NCBI RefSeq assembly: GCF_001610895.1
Contig: NZ_CP011273.1
Location: forward strand, 5,890,001-5,954,000
Reading direction: 5' to 3'
Length of the DNA stretch: 64,000 bases
From: Planctomyces sp. SH-PL62
GTDB taxonomy: Bacteria; Planctomycetota; Planctomycetia; Isosphaerales; Isosphaeraceae
Positions 50,605 through 59,880 of this stretch are shown here, one piece after another. Every line of letters starts with the position of its first letter. The first letter of the stretch is position 1. A program made the translations under genes and the position numbers. The notes beneath the pieces were generated by a model. The model was not told where the DNA came from, searched no databases, and saw only the letters and a program-made list of their open reading frames with translations.

Positions 50605-51297
50605 TCAGGGGCGCTCGGGCTTCTCGAAGTGCTGATAATCGGTGGGGCTGGGGGACTTCCAGTCGCCGGCCCAGGTCCAGCCGCGTTCGACGAAGGCGCG
50701 GGTGACGGGGTGGTCTCGGGTCAGGGTTCCGGGGGCCCTGGGGTCGTAGGTCGCGCCCGGCGGCAGGACGAGCTTCCCCTTGACGTAGGGGTTCTGGACG
50801 GTGTTGAGGTCGATGGCGCGGCCGTAGCCGTGGTTGGAGATCCGGGTCCCGCCGGTGATCGGGCGGTAATTGAAGCTCGACGAGTTGTTCGCTTCCATCG
50901 AGAGATCATCATCCCAGAACCCGTTCTTGCGGAACCTGGGGTGGGAGACCGGGACGGCCGACTGGATCGGGAACTTCTCGCGGAGGGCGACGGCGAAGGC
51001 GTGGCGGATGTCGTCGACGAGGTCCTGGTGGGCGACGATCTGGCCCTTGTGGACCTTGCCGTCGAAGCCGAGATAGAGGACGTCGAAGAGCCGCTGGGCG
51101 TCGCGGATGGCGTCCGGGCAGCCGGGGCGGAGGCCGTCGAACGCCTCGGCCTCGGTCATGGCGCTGTCGATCACGGGGTCGTCGATCGTGCCCGCGGGGG
51201 GATCGGCGATCGCCCTCCCGGCGGCGAGTCCGCCGAACAGGGCCGCCGCGATGATCCCCATGCGGCAGGCGCGGGCCGTTCCGCTCGTCGTTCCCAC
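50605..51297 (-). CDS. Secreted M15-type D-Ala-D-Ala carboxypeptidase-like protein
   Basis: A 230-residue protein with a signal peptide (GIIAAALFGGLAAGRAIA); the second Met (residue 13) is an alternative start. It has M15/VanY-like zinc-site motifs: His156 and Asp163 in SNHGYGRAIDLN and His223 in TDYQHFEKP. These fit the family's peptidoglycan D,D- or L,D-peptidase role in the periplasm. The N-terminal part (MTEAEAFDGLRPGCPDAIRDAQRLFDVLYLGFDGKVHKGQIVAHQDLVDDIR) is shared by M15 subfamilies that act on cell-wall peptides. Key residues are present. Confidence 0.85.
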   Translation of the reverse strand: MGTTSGTARACRMGIIAAALFGGLAAGRAIADPPAGTIDDPVIDSAMTEAEAFDGLRPGCPDAIRDAQRLFDVLYLGFDGKVHKGQIVAHQDLVDDIRHAFAVALREKFPIQSAVPVSHPRFRKNGFWDDDLSMEANNSSSFNYRPITGGTRISNHGYGRAIDLNTVQNPYVKGKLVLPPGATYDPRAPGTLTRDHPVTRAFVERGWTWAGDWKSPSPTDYQHFEKPERP

Positions 51298-51439
51298 GTC
51301 GTCCCCCCCAGGTCGGGCCGGCGGTCGACCGGCGGCCGTCGGCCGCGCCGACGAGGCCCCGTCGAGCCGCGTCCAGTGTAGCCGACCCGGCGGGCCCGCC
51401 GCAATTTCCAGCCCCGGCGGCCGACCCCGGCGCGAGGCG

Positions 51440-51470
51440 GCCCCGCCGGGTCGCGAGGACCGGGCGGGGC
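51440..51470 (-). terminator. Hairpin after DUF1559 cassette B
   Basis: A 13-bp stem with one C-C mismatch. It is a 31-base sequence identical to the terminator at 53597-53627, 37 bases after the DUF1559 stop. Here no T-run follows. Confidence 0.6.
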
Positions 51471-51507
51471 CGTCCGAGGAGCCCTGGGGACGTGGTCCGG
51501 GCGCGGG

Positions 51508-52551
51508 TCAGAACTGGTCGGAGCCGACGACCTCGCCGCCGTTCCGGGTGCCGATCCCCCACCAGGCGGTGCGGTTGACCGTGTCCTTGACGAACCGGAC
51601 CGAGCCGTCGGCCATGGCGAGATTCACGCCGCCCGGGTGGTTGCTGCTCGGCGGGGCCGAGCCGAAGTAGTCCACGCCCCAGGTGTTGCCGGCCCAGATC
51701 TGGCTGGTGACGCAGGTCCGGGTGTTCGGCGTGCCCATGTGATTATAGACCGCGTAATTGATGTACCAGGGGAAGGCCGTGAACCAGTCGCCCCGCGCGC
51801 CTCCCCAGCCCTCGGTCGTGGGGGGGACGGCCTGGCAGGCCGCGACCTCGGCGTTCGCGGCGACCGGCGTGGCGGCGAAGTTGGTCATCCCCGTCGCGTT
51901 GTAGTGGGCGCGCCGGGAGCGCGGGGAGCCGGCGAGCACCGTGGCCACGTTGTTGGCGCCGGTGAGGACCTCGCTGAACAGGGCCGTGTTGCTGGTGCCG
52001 TCGGTGATCGTCCCCATCTTGACCGGGACGGAGCCGGGGTAGTCCGTGTTGGGGGTCGGGAGGAAGGTCCCGCTGAACGCCTGGAGCTGGTGCGGGCCGC
52101 CGACGTTGCCGACGTAGTTGCACAGGCTCACGGTCCGCTCCGGCCCGTCCGACGGGCAGAGGAACGACGCCACCTGCGTGTTGAACACCGTGGTGTTCTG
52201 ATAGTACTGGCCGCAGCCGTTGGCGTTGCAGGCGACCGGTCCCACGTTATACGCGTTCCAGAGCGTCCCCTGCTCGATGAACTGGAGCATGCTCAGGTGG
52301 CCGCTCGGCCCCCATCCCCAGTTGTCCACCGGCGAGGGATACATGCAGCTCGGGATGAACGAGCCGTGCGTGCTCTCGTAATTGTGGAACGCCAGGCCGA
52401 TCTGCTTGAGGTTGTTGGTGCACTGGGAGCGGCGGGCGGCCTCGCGCGCCGCCTGGACCGCCGGGAGCAGGAGCGCGATGAGGACCGCGATGATGGCGAT
52501 CACCACCAGCAATTCGATGAGCGTGAAGCCTCGGGACGATTTCTTGTCCAT
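51508..52551 (-). CDS. DUF1559 prepilin-like protein, cassette B
   Basis: A 347-residue DUF1559 protein with a prepilin N-terminus (RGFTLIELLVVIAIIAVLIALLLPAVQAAREAARRSQC). It is nearly colinear with the gene at 53665-54711, which is also 347 residues. Both share NNLKQIGLAFHNYESTHGSFIPSC, SFLCPSDGPER, SGTF(L/I)PTP, SNTALFSEVLTG, SVRFVKD and GSDQF or SSDQF ends. The middles differ most in loops, including Cys pattern. A small lipoprotein gene (52723-52929) is directly upstream. Exported by a type II/IV-like pathway, by family inference. Confidence 0.92.
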   Translation of the reverse strand: MDKKSSRGFTLIELLVVIAIIAVLIALLLPAVQAAREAARRSQCTNNLKQIGLAFHNYESTHGSFIPSCMYPSPVDNWGWGPSGHLSMLQFIEQGTLWNAYNVGPVACNANGCGQYYQNTTVFNTQVASFLCPSDGPERTVSLCNYVGNVGGPHQLQAFSGTFLPTPNTDYPGSVPVKMGTITDGTSNTALFSEVLTGANNVATVLAGSPRSRRAHYNATGMTNFAATPVAANAEVAACQAVPPTTEGWGGARGDWFTAFPWYINYAVYNHMGTPNTRTCVTSQIWAGNTWGVDYFGSAPPSSNHPGGVNLAMADGSVRFVKDTVNRTAWWGIGTRNGGEVVGSDQF

Positions 52552-52722
52552 GGATCGACTTCCTTATGAGATGTAACGCTCGAGCGGAGGTGCATTCGAC
52601 GTGGAGAGGCGTGGGACTTGAGAGCCCGAGAGACGTGCGAGGAGAGTCTGAGGCCGCGGCGACCGCGGCCAGGCGGCGTTGCGACGGCGACTCGAGACCG
52701 GCGTCGGAGCCGGGCCTCGGGC

Positions 52723-52929
52723 TCAGCGTCCCGGCATGATCGGGGCGCCCCCGCCCTTCTTGCCGGCCGGCGGGGTGGCGTTCTTGAGCGCCTCGGGGGT
52801 GGGCGAGCCGTCGGCCGTGACCGAGGAGCCGGTCCCCTGGGAGGGGGTGGTCCCGGAATCGCAGCCCATCGACGCGATCGGAAGGACGGCGCACATCAAG
52901 GCGAGGCGACGGCATAGGCGACCGGACAT
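52723..52929 (-). CDS. Small lipoprotein, cassette B
   Basis: A 68-residue precursor with a signal peptide and lipobox (VLPIASMGCDSG, lipidated Cys at about residue 23). The mature part is short and polar, rich in Gly/Ser/Thr/Pro, ending APIMPGR. It is too short for an enzyme. It sits 171 bases upstream of the DUF1559 gene on the same strand, matching the arrangement in cassette A. It may tether or assist the DUF1559 protein; this is inference. Confidence 0.75.
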   Translation of the reverse strand: MSGRLCRRLALMCAVLPIASMGCDSGTTPSQGTGSSVTADGSPTPEALKNATPPAGKKGGGAPIMPGR

Positions 52930-53038
52930 TCGATTCCTCCTGGGTGCCTGGACGAGATGGCGGGAACGCCGATCGTCGGGGACGCCGGAAGCCGGCGAGC
53001 CCCCGCGCCGATCTGCATTCGCTTATACATTGACTCAA

Positions 53039-53067
53039 GATATATCCCGTCCCACCGGACATGCCAA
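53039..53067 (-). promoter_or_regulatory. Predicted promoter of cassette B
   Basis: Minus-strand TTGGCA (53062-53067), a 17-base spacer and TATATC (53039-53044), about 110 bases upstream of the lipoprotein ATG. This is close to a sigma-70-type consensus. Confidence 0.5.
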
Positions 53068-53590
53068 GATCCAACTTCTCCGATTTTTTCGGGCCTTCCG
53101 GTCGGCAGGCTCGTCGACGACGACGGCCCGTTTTCGAGGCCCGACGCAGGCTCGCCGACCGGTCGGGCGTTGCAAGCCCGCTCCTTCAGCAAACGTCGTT
53201 CCGACGCCGCCGAGCCCCTCCCCCGGGGCCGCGCCGCCGGCGCGAGATCGAGGGGGCGGCGGGCCGCGGCGACCGTCGGGCCGGCGTCAGCGGCGCGGGC
53301 CGTCCGGCCTCCTACCCATGAAGTCATTCGGATTTTCTAGTCTTACACGGACGCCGTCTTGCGGCTCGCCCCCGATCGCGCCGACGCCCGGAGAGGCCGT
53401 CGTCCCCCGCCCTCGACGGCGACCCGGACGCCGCCGGAGGTCGTGGGCGAATCGGGGCGCGGGACGGTTGGGAGGCGATTGCGGCAGCTCTGGAATCCTG
53501 CGCCGCGCGGGCGGCTCGCGATCAAATTCCGGGCACGGCCGCCCGATCTCGTGGCGGCGGCCCGCCCATCGGTCGCGCGGTCCGGCCACG

Positions 53591-53627
53591 AAAAAAGCCC
53601 CGCCGGGTCGCGAGGACCGGGCGGGGC
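53591..53627 (-). terminator. Intrinsic terminator of DUF1559 cassette A
   Basis: A 13-bp stem with one mismatch (GCCCCGCCCGGTC / GACCCGGCGGGGC on the minus strand), followed by TTTTTT on that strand. It lies about 38 bases after the DUF1559 stop. Confidence 0.85.
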
Positions 53628-53664
53628 GGTTGGGAAATTTTGGAAAATTCGAGAGGCGGGGGGG

Positions 53665-54711
53665 TCAGAACTGGTCGGAGCTGAGGACCTCGCCGCCGTT
53701 CCGGGAGCCGAGAGCCCACCAGGCGGTGCGGTTGATCGAGTCCTTGACGAACCGGACCGAACCGTCGGCCAGGGCCATGTTCACGCCGCCGGAGTGGTTG
53801 CTGCTCGGCGGGGCCGTGCCATAGTAGTCCTGGCCCCAGGTGTTGCCGGCCCCGGTCTGCGAGGAGGCGCAGGCGATGGAGTTGGGCGGGGAGACGTGGT
53901 TGTAGACGCAGAAGTTGACGTAGAACGGATAGGCGCGGAACCAGTCGCCGCGCTCGCCGCCGGCGCCCGTGGTGGTGGGCGGCAGGCTCTGGCAGGCGGC
54001 GATGTTGGCGTTGACGGCGTCGGCCGTGGCCGCGAAATTCGACATCGAGGGGGCGATGAAGTGGACCCGCTTGGCCTTGGGCATGGCCCCGGGCGTCGTC
54101 TGGGCGGTGTTCGGCGTCCCGGTGAGGACCTCGCTGAACAGGGCCGTGTTGCTCGTGCCGTCGGTGATCGACGCCATCTTGACCGGGACGGAGCCGGGGA
54201 AATCCGTGTGGGGGGTCGGGATGAAGGTCCCGCTGAACGCCTGGAGCTGGAAGGGCCCGCCGTAGTTGCCGACGTAGTTGCACAGGGTGACGTTCCGCTC
54301 GGGACCGTCCGACGGGCAGAGGAACGACGCCACCTGGGTGTTGAACACCGTGGTGTTCTTGTTGTACTCGGCGAAGCCGCTGGCGTTGCTGGAGACCGGG
54401 CCGACGTTATAGGCGTTCCAGAGCGTCCCCTGCTCGATGAACGGCAGCATGCTCAGGATGCCGCTGGGGCCCCAGCCCCAGTTGTCGGTCGGCGAGGGGT
54501 AGATGCAGCTCGGGATGAACGAGCCGTGTGTGCTCTCGTAGTTGTGGAACGCCAGGCCGATCTGCTTCAGGTTGTTGATGCACTGGGAACGGCGGGCGGC
54601 CTCGCGGGCCGCCTGCACGGCCGGGAGGAGCAAGGCGATCAGGACCGCGATGATGGCGATGACGACCAGCAGTTCGATCAGCGTGAAGCCGCGGGACGGA
54701 CGTGAATTCAT
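53665..54711 (-). CDS. DUF1559 prepilin-like protein, cassette A
   Basis: A close full-length paralogue of the DUF1559 protein at 51508-52551, also 347 residues and with the same prepilin N-terminus. It differs in loops; for example YNKNTTVFNTQ replaces YYQNTTVFNTQ, and TTPGAMPKAKRVHFIAPSMSNFAAT replaces the matching segment. Preceded by a lipoprotein gene (54795-55031) 83 bases upstream. The tandem order lipoprotein-DUF1559, lipoprotein-DUF1559 on one strand points to duplication of a two-gene unit. Confidence 0.92.
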   Translation of the reverse strand: MNSRPSRGFTLIELLVVIAIIAVLIALLLPAVQAAREAARRSQCINNLKQIGLAFHNYESTHGSFIPSCIYPSPTDNWGWGPSGILSMLPFIEQGTLWNAYNVGPVSSNASGFAEYNKNTTVFNTQVASFLCPSDGPERNVTLCNYVGNYGGPFQLQAFSGTFIPTPHTDFPGSVPVKMASITDGTSNTALFSEVLTGTPNTAQTTPGAMPKAKRVHFIAPSMSNFAATADAVNANIAACQSLPPTTTGAGGERGDWFRAYPFYVNFCVYNHVSPPNSIACASSQTGAGNTWGQDYYGTAPPSSNHSGGVNMALADGSVRFVKDSINRTAWWALGSRNGGEVLSSDQF

Positions 54712-54794
54712 ACGAAACTTTCCTTGAACTGAAATCGCGAAGGTTGGAAACCGACGGGGTCGGAGAAGGGACGGGTGCGAGGCGAAGGCGAGGC

Positions 54795-55031
54795 TCAGCG
54801 GCCCGGCAGGTGGCCCGGGGTGGGCGCCGCCGCCGCGGCCCCGGCCTTCTTGATCCGATTCACTTCCTCCTTCGGGTCCGCTCCCAGGGCGTGCTGCGCC
54901 CCCGAGGGGCCGAAGCTCTTCTCATCCCGAGGCGCGGCGGCCTCTGACGTGGACCCCCCCGACCCGCAGCCCGCGGCGGCGAAAGCGGCCAGCATGCACG
55001 ACATCGAAACGATTCTCAGACGACCGAGCAT
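54795..55031 (-). CDS. Small lipoprotein, cassette A
   Basis: A 78-residue precursor with the start at 55031, where AAGGAG precedes the ATG. The lipobox is FAAAGCGSGG (lipidated Cys about residue 22). The mature part is polar (EAAAPRDEKSFGPSGAQHALGADPKEEVNRIKKAG) and ends TPGHLPGR, echoing the PGR end of the cassette B lipoprotein. The frame is open 14 codons further upstream, but that would hide the signal peptide. Confidence 0.75.
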   Translation of the reverse strand: MLGRLRIVSMSCMLAAFAAAGCGSGGSTSEAAAPRDEKSFGPSGAQHALGADPKEEVNRIKKAGAAAAAPTPGHLPGR

Positions 55032-55587
55032 CAGGACTCCTTCTTTCTTGGAACGTAGTGATCGAACGAACATATCTGCATGCGAATTCGCCCGACCTGA
55101 AACGCAAGGCTCGCTGGCACCGCTTCATGAACACGCCATCAGCCAGCACGCCACACGAAATAGCTCGCACAGCCTAAAGGCGTGTATACGTCGGAACAAG
55201 GGGTCTGAGGAGGATTCGGCGAGGCGGCCTGGTCGGCTGACGCGCTTTCGGGCAGGTTGGGCCCAACGAATCGACGTCGATGCGAGGAGCGGGGCGGAGG
55301 AAGCTACCTAACTCGTTTCCGGGGCGAACCTTGACTCAAAGCCGAGTCACAACGACGAGGTTCGTTAACGCAACTTCCGTTCCAAGCCCACTTCCGCCCG
55401 GCCCGAAGCCGGAGATCCCCCTCCGCGGAAATGGCGAGCCGTCGCCGTCCTCGGCTCTCGCCGAGGTCGAGGCGTGACGCCCCGCCCGCCCCGACCCGAT
55501 CCGGCCGGCGGCGTACGTTCGAGCGCCCGTGCGGGGCCGGGTCCGTCGGCGGCAGGACGCTGGTCGGGCTTCGAGCGCGGCGACCGT
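55032..55587. other. Intergenic region
   Basis: 556 bases between the cassette A lipoprotein and the 3' end of the glycoside hydrolase. Its right part should contain the glycoside hydrolase 3' region and its left part the cassette A promoter. No convincing hexamers, repeats or genes were found. Confidence 0.45.
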
Positions 55588-58527
55588 TCAGGGGGTGCGC
55601 GCGATCCGGGCGGCCAGGTCGCGTTCGAAGTCGGGGGGGGCGAGGGTCAAGGCCCCCGCCCCGGCGCGGGCTTCGTCGGTGCGGACGACGACGCCCCGGA
55701 AGGTGTCCCACCACTCGACGCGCCAGGCGTCCGTCGAGTCGGTCGGGACGGCGAGCTTCAGGCCCTTCCGGGGGACGGGGGGCTCGCCGGCGTAGGGGTC
55801 GCGCCAGGTGCTGCGGCGGTCGTGGACCCAGAGCACCATCAGGTCGTCGCCGGCGATCCCCAGGGCGTCGACGTCGGGGAAGCGGCTGGAGCGGTACGCG
55901 GGGAGGGTGATCGATTTCACCTGCATCCAGTCCCCGTCCGCGTTGGCGATCGTCAGCGCATGGCGGCCGGCGGGGACCTCGACGGCGACGTCCTCGTCGT
56001 AGTCGGCGACCCAGACCTTGTAAGGTTCGAGGAGCCTGGCCCCCTTCCACGGCCCCTTGCCGGGCTCGCCGGCGGGGAGCGCCCGGTCCACGACCTCGCG
56101 GCCGTCGAGGGCGATCCGCAGGCGGGCGGCGGTGCAGACCTCGCCGATGCGGACGAGGACCTTTCCGGCCTCGGGCAGGTCGAGCGTCCAGGCGACCTCG
56201 GAATACAGCTCCTTGCCGTCCCCCCCGCGCCTCGGGCTGCCGAGCGTCGTTGCGACCGGCCCCCCTTCGATTGTGCCGTCGCGGAGTGCCGTGTAGCGGT
56301 TCGAGGGGGTACGCCCCCAGCCCTGCGACGAGGAGATGGTCAGGTCGGCGAACGTCTCAGGGGCGTCGGCGGGGGCTTCGACGGCGATCTTGCCGAGGGG
56401 CTTCATGGGGTTCCTGGCCCAGTCGATCGAGTCGACGAACGACCGGACCGGGGTCAGCACGTGATAGACGTTCTTGGGATGCACGTAGCCGTCCCACCAC
56501 CAGAGCATCGAGGTGCCCGCCGCGCCCGAGGCGATCGAGGCCCACGCGCCGTTGTGCATGTTCAGGCCCCGGCCTTCGGGGTCCCACTTCTCGTCGCCGG
56601 CCTGCCAGTCGATGCCGAACTCGGCGAGCAGGTACGGCTTGCCGAACTTCAGGTTGGCGTGCGTTTCGCCCTGGATCCGATCAGTGAAATCCAGGGTGCC
56701 GCCCCCCTGTCCGTACATATGAGTCATCGTGAAATCGACGTTCGAATCGTTCCAGATCGGCGGCGATCCGTAGCTGGTGCTGACGAGACGGCGGTTGGGG
56801 TCGATCGCCTTGAGATAGGCGGCCATCTCGCTCGTCCAGGCCTCGACGACCGGGCTCGGCTCGACCTCGTTCCAGAACTCCCAGGCGAAGACGAACGGGG
56901 AATGCCCCCAGCGCGCCGTCAGATACCGCAGGCGTTGCTTGTAGAGTTTGCGGGCCGTCGGGTCGGTCCAGAAGTCCTCGGGACGGGCGCAGGGGCCGCC
57001 GTTGCGGGCGTTGTAGGGGTTGCTGATCCAGCTTCCCTCGTTGAAGAAGCCGCCGTCCTTGAACTCGCCGTAGGTGCCGATGCAGTACATCAGGCGGATC
57101 CCGTTCGCCTCGGCGATCCGCAGCACCTCGTCGAGCCGCCAGGCGTTGTCGAGCGCGTAGCGGCCGAGCCCTTGATAGGCGCCGATCCCCCCCTTGGGCG
57201 TCGGCGCGGGGCTCCATTCGAGCCCCTTCTCATTGAACGCCAGCCAGAGCCGGGCCCAGTTGCCGCCGGCCTTGCCCAGGCCCTCGAACCACGCGCCGTA
57301 GGTCGCCAGCGGGTTGCGGCCGTTGGCCCAGCAGACGTTCTCGCCGACGGCGAAGTACGACGAGCCGTCGTCGAAGGCGAAGTATCGCGGCGACTTCGGC
57401 GCGACCCGGACGAACCCCGGCGACTTCGACGCGACGGCCGTGAACGTCAAGGGCTCCGCGCGGACCTCGCCGCTCGCGTCCTTGACCTTGAGCGTGATTC
57501 GATGCGCCCCGGCGACGGTCGGCGCGTAGCGGACGCGGAAGCCCGGCGCCCCGGCGACCTTCAGCGACTCGGCCCGGCCCCGGGTCTCCAGCCGGAACGG
57601 GACGTGATAATATCCCGGCGCGTCCACCTTGCGGCCGTCGGGGGCGAGGATCTCGGCGTCGACGGCGATCTGCTCGGGATCGAACGGGTTGTCGTACCGG
57701 GCGTGGACGTCGGCGTCGAGCGTGACGGTCGCGAAGACGTCGACCCGATCGCGATCGAGCCGGGGGGCGACGATCGCCAGCGGCCGGTCGTCCGTCCCCG
57801 CGGCCGGAACCGGCTTCGCGGCCTCCTGCGCGAGCGCGCCGGCGGCCTCGGCGCGGAGCGCGACGCCGAGCCGGATCGGCTTGCGCGCCAGCACCTCTCC
57901 GCCGCTGGTCATCGCCAGCAGGCTGAAGTGGGGCGCGTTCCATTTGCGGTCGTCCTGGAGCTGGAGCCGCGCGCCCTGGGGAGAGATTCGCAGGCCCCCG
58001 GCGCCGGGCCGTTCCAGGCCGAGCCAGTCCGGCTCGCCGGACCAGGCGATGTGGCGGTCGGCGTCGAGCGAGGCCGGCAACACGCCGCGGGCGCCGTCCG
58101 GGTCGTCGACGAGATAGGCGGTCTTGCCGGCGTGCTCGGCCGTCGCCAGCGATCCCCGGAGCAGGACCGCTTCAAGCTCGACCTCGCGGTCGGGGATCAC
58201 CTCGAACTCCAGGGTCGCGCCGTCCTTGTCCCGGACGATCCGCTCGATGAGGAGGCCCGAGAGGGCCCCCCCGGCGAGCGGCATCGTGTAGGTCGTCGTC
58301 GCGCCTTCCCGGTGGACCTTCACCGCCGCCGGGTCGACCGCCCGCTGGTTCGCCAGGTCGCCGCTCCACCCCGGCGCGACCACGGAGACCGCCAGGTCTG
58401 ACAGGTACGCCGTCCCCCCCACGCGAGCTTCGATCACCCCTCGGGCGTCGGCCTCCACGGAAAGCTGGGCTCGCGCGATCGCGGGGACGAGGCACAGGAG
58501 GAAGGCGGTCCAGGACGCGGTCTTCAT
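55588..58527 (-). CDS. Secreted GH5-like glycoside hydrolase
   Basis: A 979-residue protein. The ATG at 58527 gives a signal peptide (MKTASWTAFLLCLVPAIARA); the open frame continues upstream only as antisense-like sequence. A beta-rich N-terminal region (to ~420) includes a DUF5060-like part (SGEVRAEPLTFTAVASKSPGFVRVAPKSPRYFAFDDGSSYFAVGENVCW). It leads into a TIM-barrel glycosidase: the acid/base Glu in FAWEFWNEVE (about 552) and the nucleophile-type Glu in YLLAEFGID (about 638). Beta-sandwich modules follow. It should cleave a beta-linked polysaccharide outside the cell; the substrate cannot be named. The gene follows aguA after 41 bases. Confidence 0.88.
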   Translation of the reverse strand: MKTASWTAFLLCLVPAIARAQLSVEADARGVIEARVGGTAYLSDLAVSVVAPGWSGDLANQRAVDPAAVKVHREGATTTYTMPLAGGALSGLLIERIVRDKDGATLEFEVIPDREVELEAVLLRGSLATAEHAGKTAYLVDDPDGARGVLPASLDADRHIAWSGEPDWLGLERPGAGGLRISPQGARLQLQDDRKWNAPHFSLLAMTSGGEVLARKPIRLGVALRAEAAGALAQEAAKPVPAAGTDDRPLAIVAPRLDRDRVDVFATVTLDADVHARYDNPFDPEQIAVDAEILAPDGRKVDAPGYYHVPFRLETRGRAESLKVAGAPGFRVRYAPTVAGAHRITLKVKDASGEVRAEPLTFTAVASKSPGFVRVAPKSPRYFAFDDGSSYFAVGENVCWANGRNPLATYGAWFEGLGKAGGNWARLWLAFNEKGLEWSPAPTPKGGIGAYQGLGRYALDNAWRLDEVLRIAEANGIRLMYCIGTYGEFKDGGFFNEGSWISNPYNARNGGPCARPEDFWTDPTARKLYKQRLRYLTARWGHSPFVFAWEFWNEVEPSPVVEAWTSEMAAYLKAIDPNRRLVSTSYGSPPIWNDSNVDFTMTHMYGQGGGTLDFTDRIQGETHANLKFGKPYLLAEFGIDWQAGDEKWDPEGRGLNMHNGAWASIASGAAGTSMLWWWDGYVHPKNVYHVLTPVRSFVDSIDWARNPMKPLGKIAVEAPADAPETFADLTISSSQGWGRTPSNRYTALRDGTIEGGPVATTLGSPRRGGDGKELYSEVAWTLDLPEAGKVLVRIGEVCTAARLRIALDGREVVDRALPAGEPGKGPWKGARLLEPYKVWVADYDEDVAVEVPAGRHALTIANADGDWMQVKSITLPAYRSSRFPDVDALGIAGDDLMVLWVHDRRSTWRDPYAGEPPVPRKGLKLAVPTDSTDAWRVEWWDTFRGVVVRTDEARAGAGALTLAPPDFERDLAARIARTP

Positions 58528-58568
58528 GAGACGACCCTTTCGCGCGGACGGACGAGGGAGGGACGCGG

Positions 58569-59678
58569 TCAGTCGACGGCCGGGGCGGCCGGCTGCTGCT
58601 GGGAGAGGCAGTGGAGCGTGCCGAGGCCCAGGACGAGGTCGAGGCAGTGGATGCCGACGACCCGGCGGTCGGGGAACAGCTCGGCGAGCGTGTTCAGGGC
58701 GATCCGGTCGTTGGGGTCGTTGAACGTGGGGACGATCACGACGCCGTTGGCGATGTAGAAGTTGGCGTAGCTGGCCGGCAGGTTCTCGCCCTCGAAGATC
58801 ACCGGGCCGGGCATGGGGAGCGTGACGACGCGGAGGGGCTCCCCGTCCTGGTCGCGGGCCGCGCGGAGCCGGTGGAGGTTGTCCTGGAGCGGCTCGTGGT
58901 TGGGGTCGTCCGGGTCGCCCTCGACGGCCGCGACGACGGTCTTCGCGTCCACGAACCGGGCGATGTCGTCGACGTGGCCGTGGGTGTCGTCGCCGAGGAC
59001 GCCGCGGCCCAGCCAGATCACGTTCGAGATCGCCAGGTAGTCGGCGAAGACCCGCTCGATCCCCTCGCGGCCGAGCCCCGGATTCCTCGCCTGGACGGAG
59101 CTGAGGAGGCACTCCTCGGTCGTCAGCAGCGTCCCCTTGCCGTTGACGTCGATCGCGCCGCCTTCCAGGACGACGCGGCGCGACGCGCCGTCGATCTCGG
59201 CGCGCGGGGCCCAGCGATGCAGGCCCGTCTTGCGGCCGATCCGACGGCCCAGGCGCTTGTCCTCATGATGGTTGTCGTACTTGGCCCAGGCGTTGAACTT
59301 CCAGTTGACCATCGCCACGGCGGAGTCGGGCTCCCCCTCGACGCCCATCGGCGCGCGGTCGCGGACGACGAACGACGGCGCCGAATCGCGGAGCCAGACG
59401 CGGTCGGTCGCGGCCCTGAAGAACCGGACGCGGTCCAGATCCGCCGCCGCCTTCTCGAGCAGCTTGGAGACCCGGCGCTTCATGTCGCGGTCGGCCACGA
59501 CGATCACGACGGTCTCATGGGCGCTCAGGACGCGGACGATCTCGGTATAGACCCAGGGGGTCGGCGCGAACTTGCCGGGCCAGTCCTCGCGGTTGTGCGG
59601 CCAGGCGATCCAGGTCGCCTCGTGCGGCTCCCATTCGGCGGGCATCCGAAAACCAAGCTGGGCGGGCGTGAAAGTCAT
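58569..59678 (-). CDS. aguA: Agmatine deiminase
   Basis: A 369-residue enzyme that converts agmatine to N-carbamoylputrescine, releasing ammonia. It matches the peptidyl-arginine-deiminase-like family: N-terminal RMPAEWEPHEATWIAWPHN, RVWLRDSAPSFVV, EGGAIDVNGKGTLLTTEECLL, GDDTHGHVDDIARFV and the catalytic Cys357 in GLGTLHCLSQQQPA. All expected residues are present. It is cytoplasmic. The next enzyme in the pathway, N-carbamoylputrescine amidase, lies just upstream on the same strand, so both are probably transcribed together for putrescine synthesis. Confidence 0.95.
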   Translation of the reverse strand: MTFTPAQLGFRMPAEWEPHEATWIAWPHNREDWPGKFAPTPWVYTEIVRVLSAHETVVIVVADRDMKRRVSKLLEKAAADLDRVRFFRAATDRVWLRDSAPSFVVRDRAPMGVEGEPDSAVAMVNWKFNAWAKYDNHHEDKRLGRRIGRKTGLHRWAPRAEIDGASRRVVLEGGAIDVNGKGTLLTTEECLLSSVQARNPGLGREGIERVFADYLAISNVIWLGRGVLGDDTHGHVDDIARFVDAKTVVAAVEGDPDDPNHEPLQDNLHRLRAARDQDGEPLRVVTLPMPGPVIFEGENLPASYANFYIANGVVIVPTFNDPNDRIALNTLAELFPDRRVVGIHCLDLVLGLGTLHCLSQQQPAAPAVD

Positions 59679-59719
59679 GGCGGCGTCCGGGCGTGGGGTG
59701 GTTCGGGTTCTTCGTTGAT

Positions 59720-59767
59720 CCCTTCCCCCCGCTGGGGGAAGGTGCCGCGCAGCGGCGGATGAGCGGG
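59720..59767 (+). repeat. Dispersed CCTTCCCC/GGATGAG intergenic repeat, copy 2
   Basis: CCCTTCCCCCCGCTGGGGGA then AGGTGCCGCGCAGCGGCGG then ATGAGCGGG. Same family as 18402-18453. Confidence 0.65.
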
Positions 59768-59812
59768 ACCATCAAGGCGGACGAACTGGAACGCCGACGC
59801 TTCTCATGCTCG

Positions 59813-59864
59813 TCTTCCCCCTCATCCGGCCCTGCGGGCCACCTTCCCCCGCAAGGGGGGAAGG
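59813..59864 (-). repeat. Dispersed CCTTCCCC/GGATGAG intergenic repeat, copy 3
   Basis: An inverted copy (reads CTTCCCCCTCATCCGGCCC on the plus strand) facing copy 2 across about 45 bases. Both lie between aguB and aguA. Confidence 0.65.
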
Positions 59865-59880
59865 GTTGCGATCGTGGATT

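Larger units (their letters stand above)
52930..53664. other. Intergenic region between the two DUF1559 cassettes
   Basis: 735 bases without a gene. It contains the predicted promoter of cassette B (53039-53067) and the terminator of cassette A (53591-53627). Confidence 0.55.
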
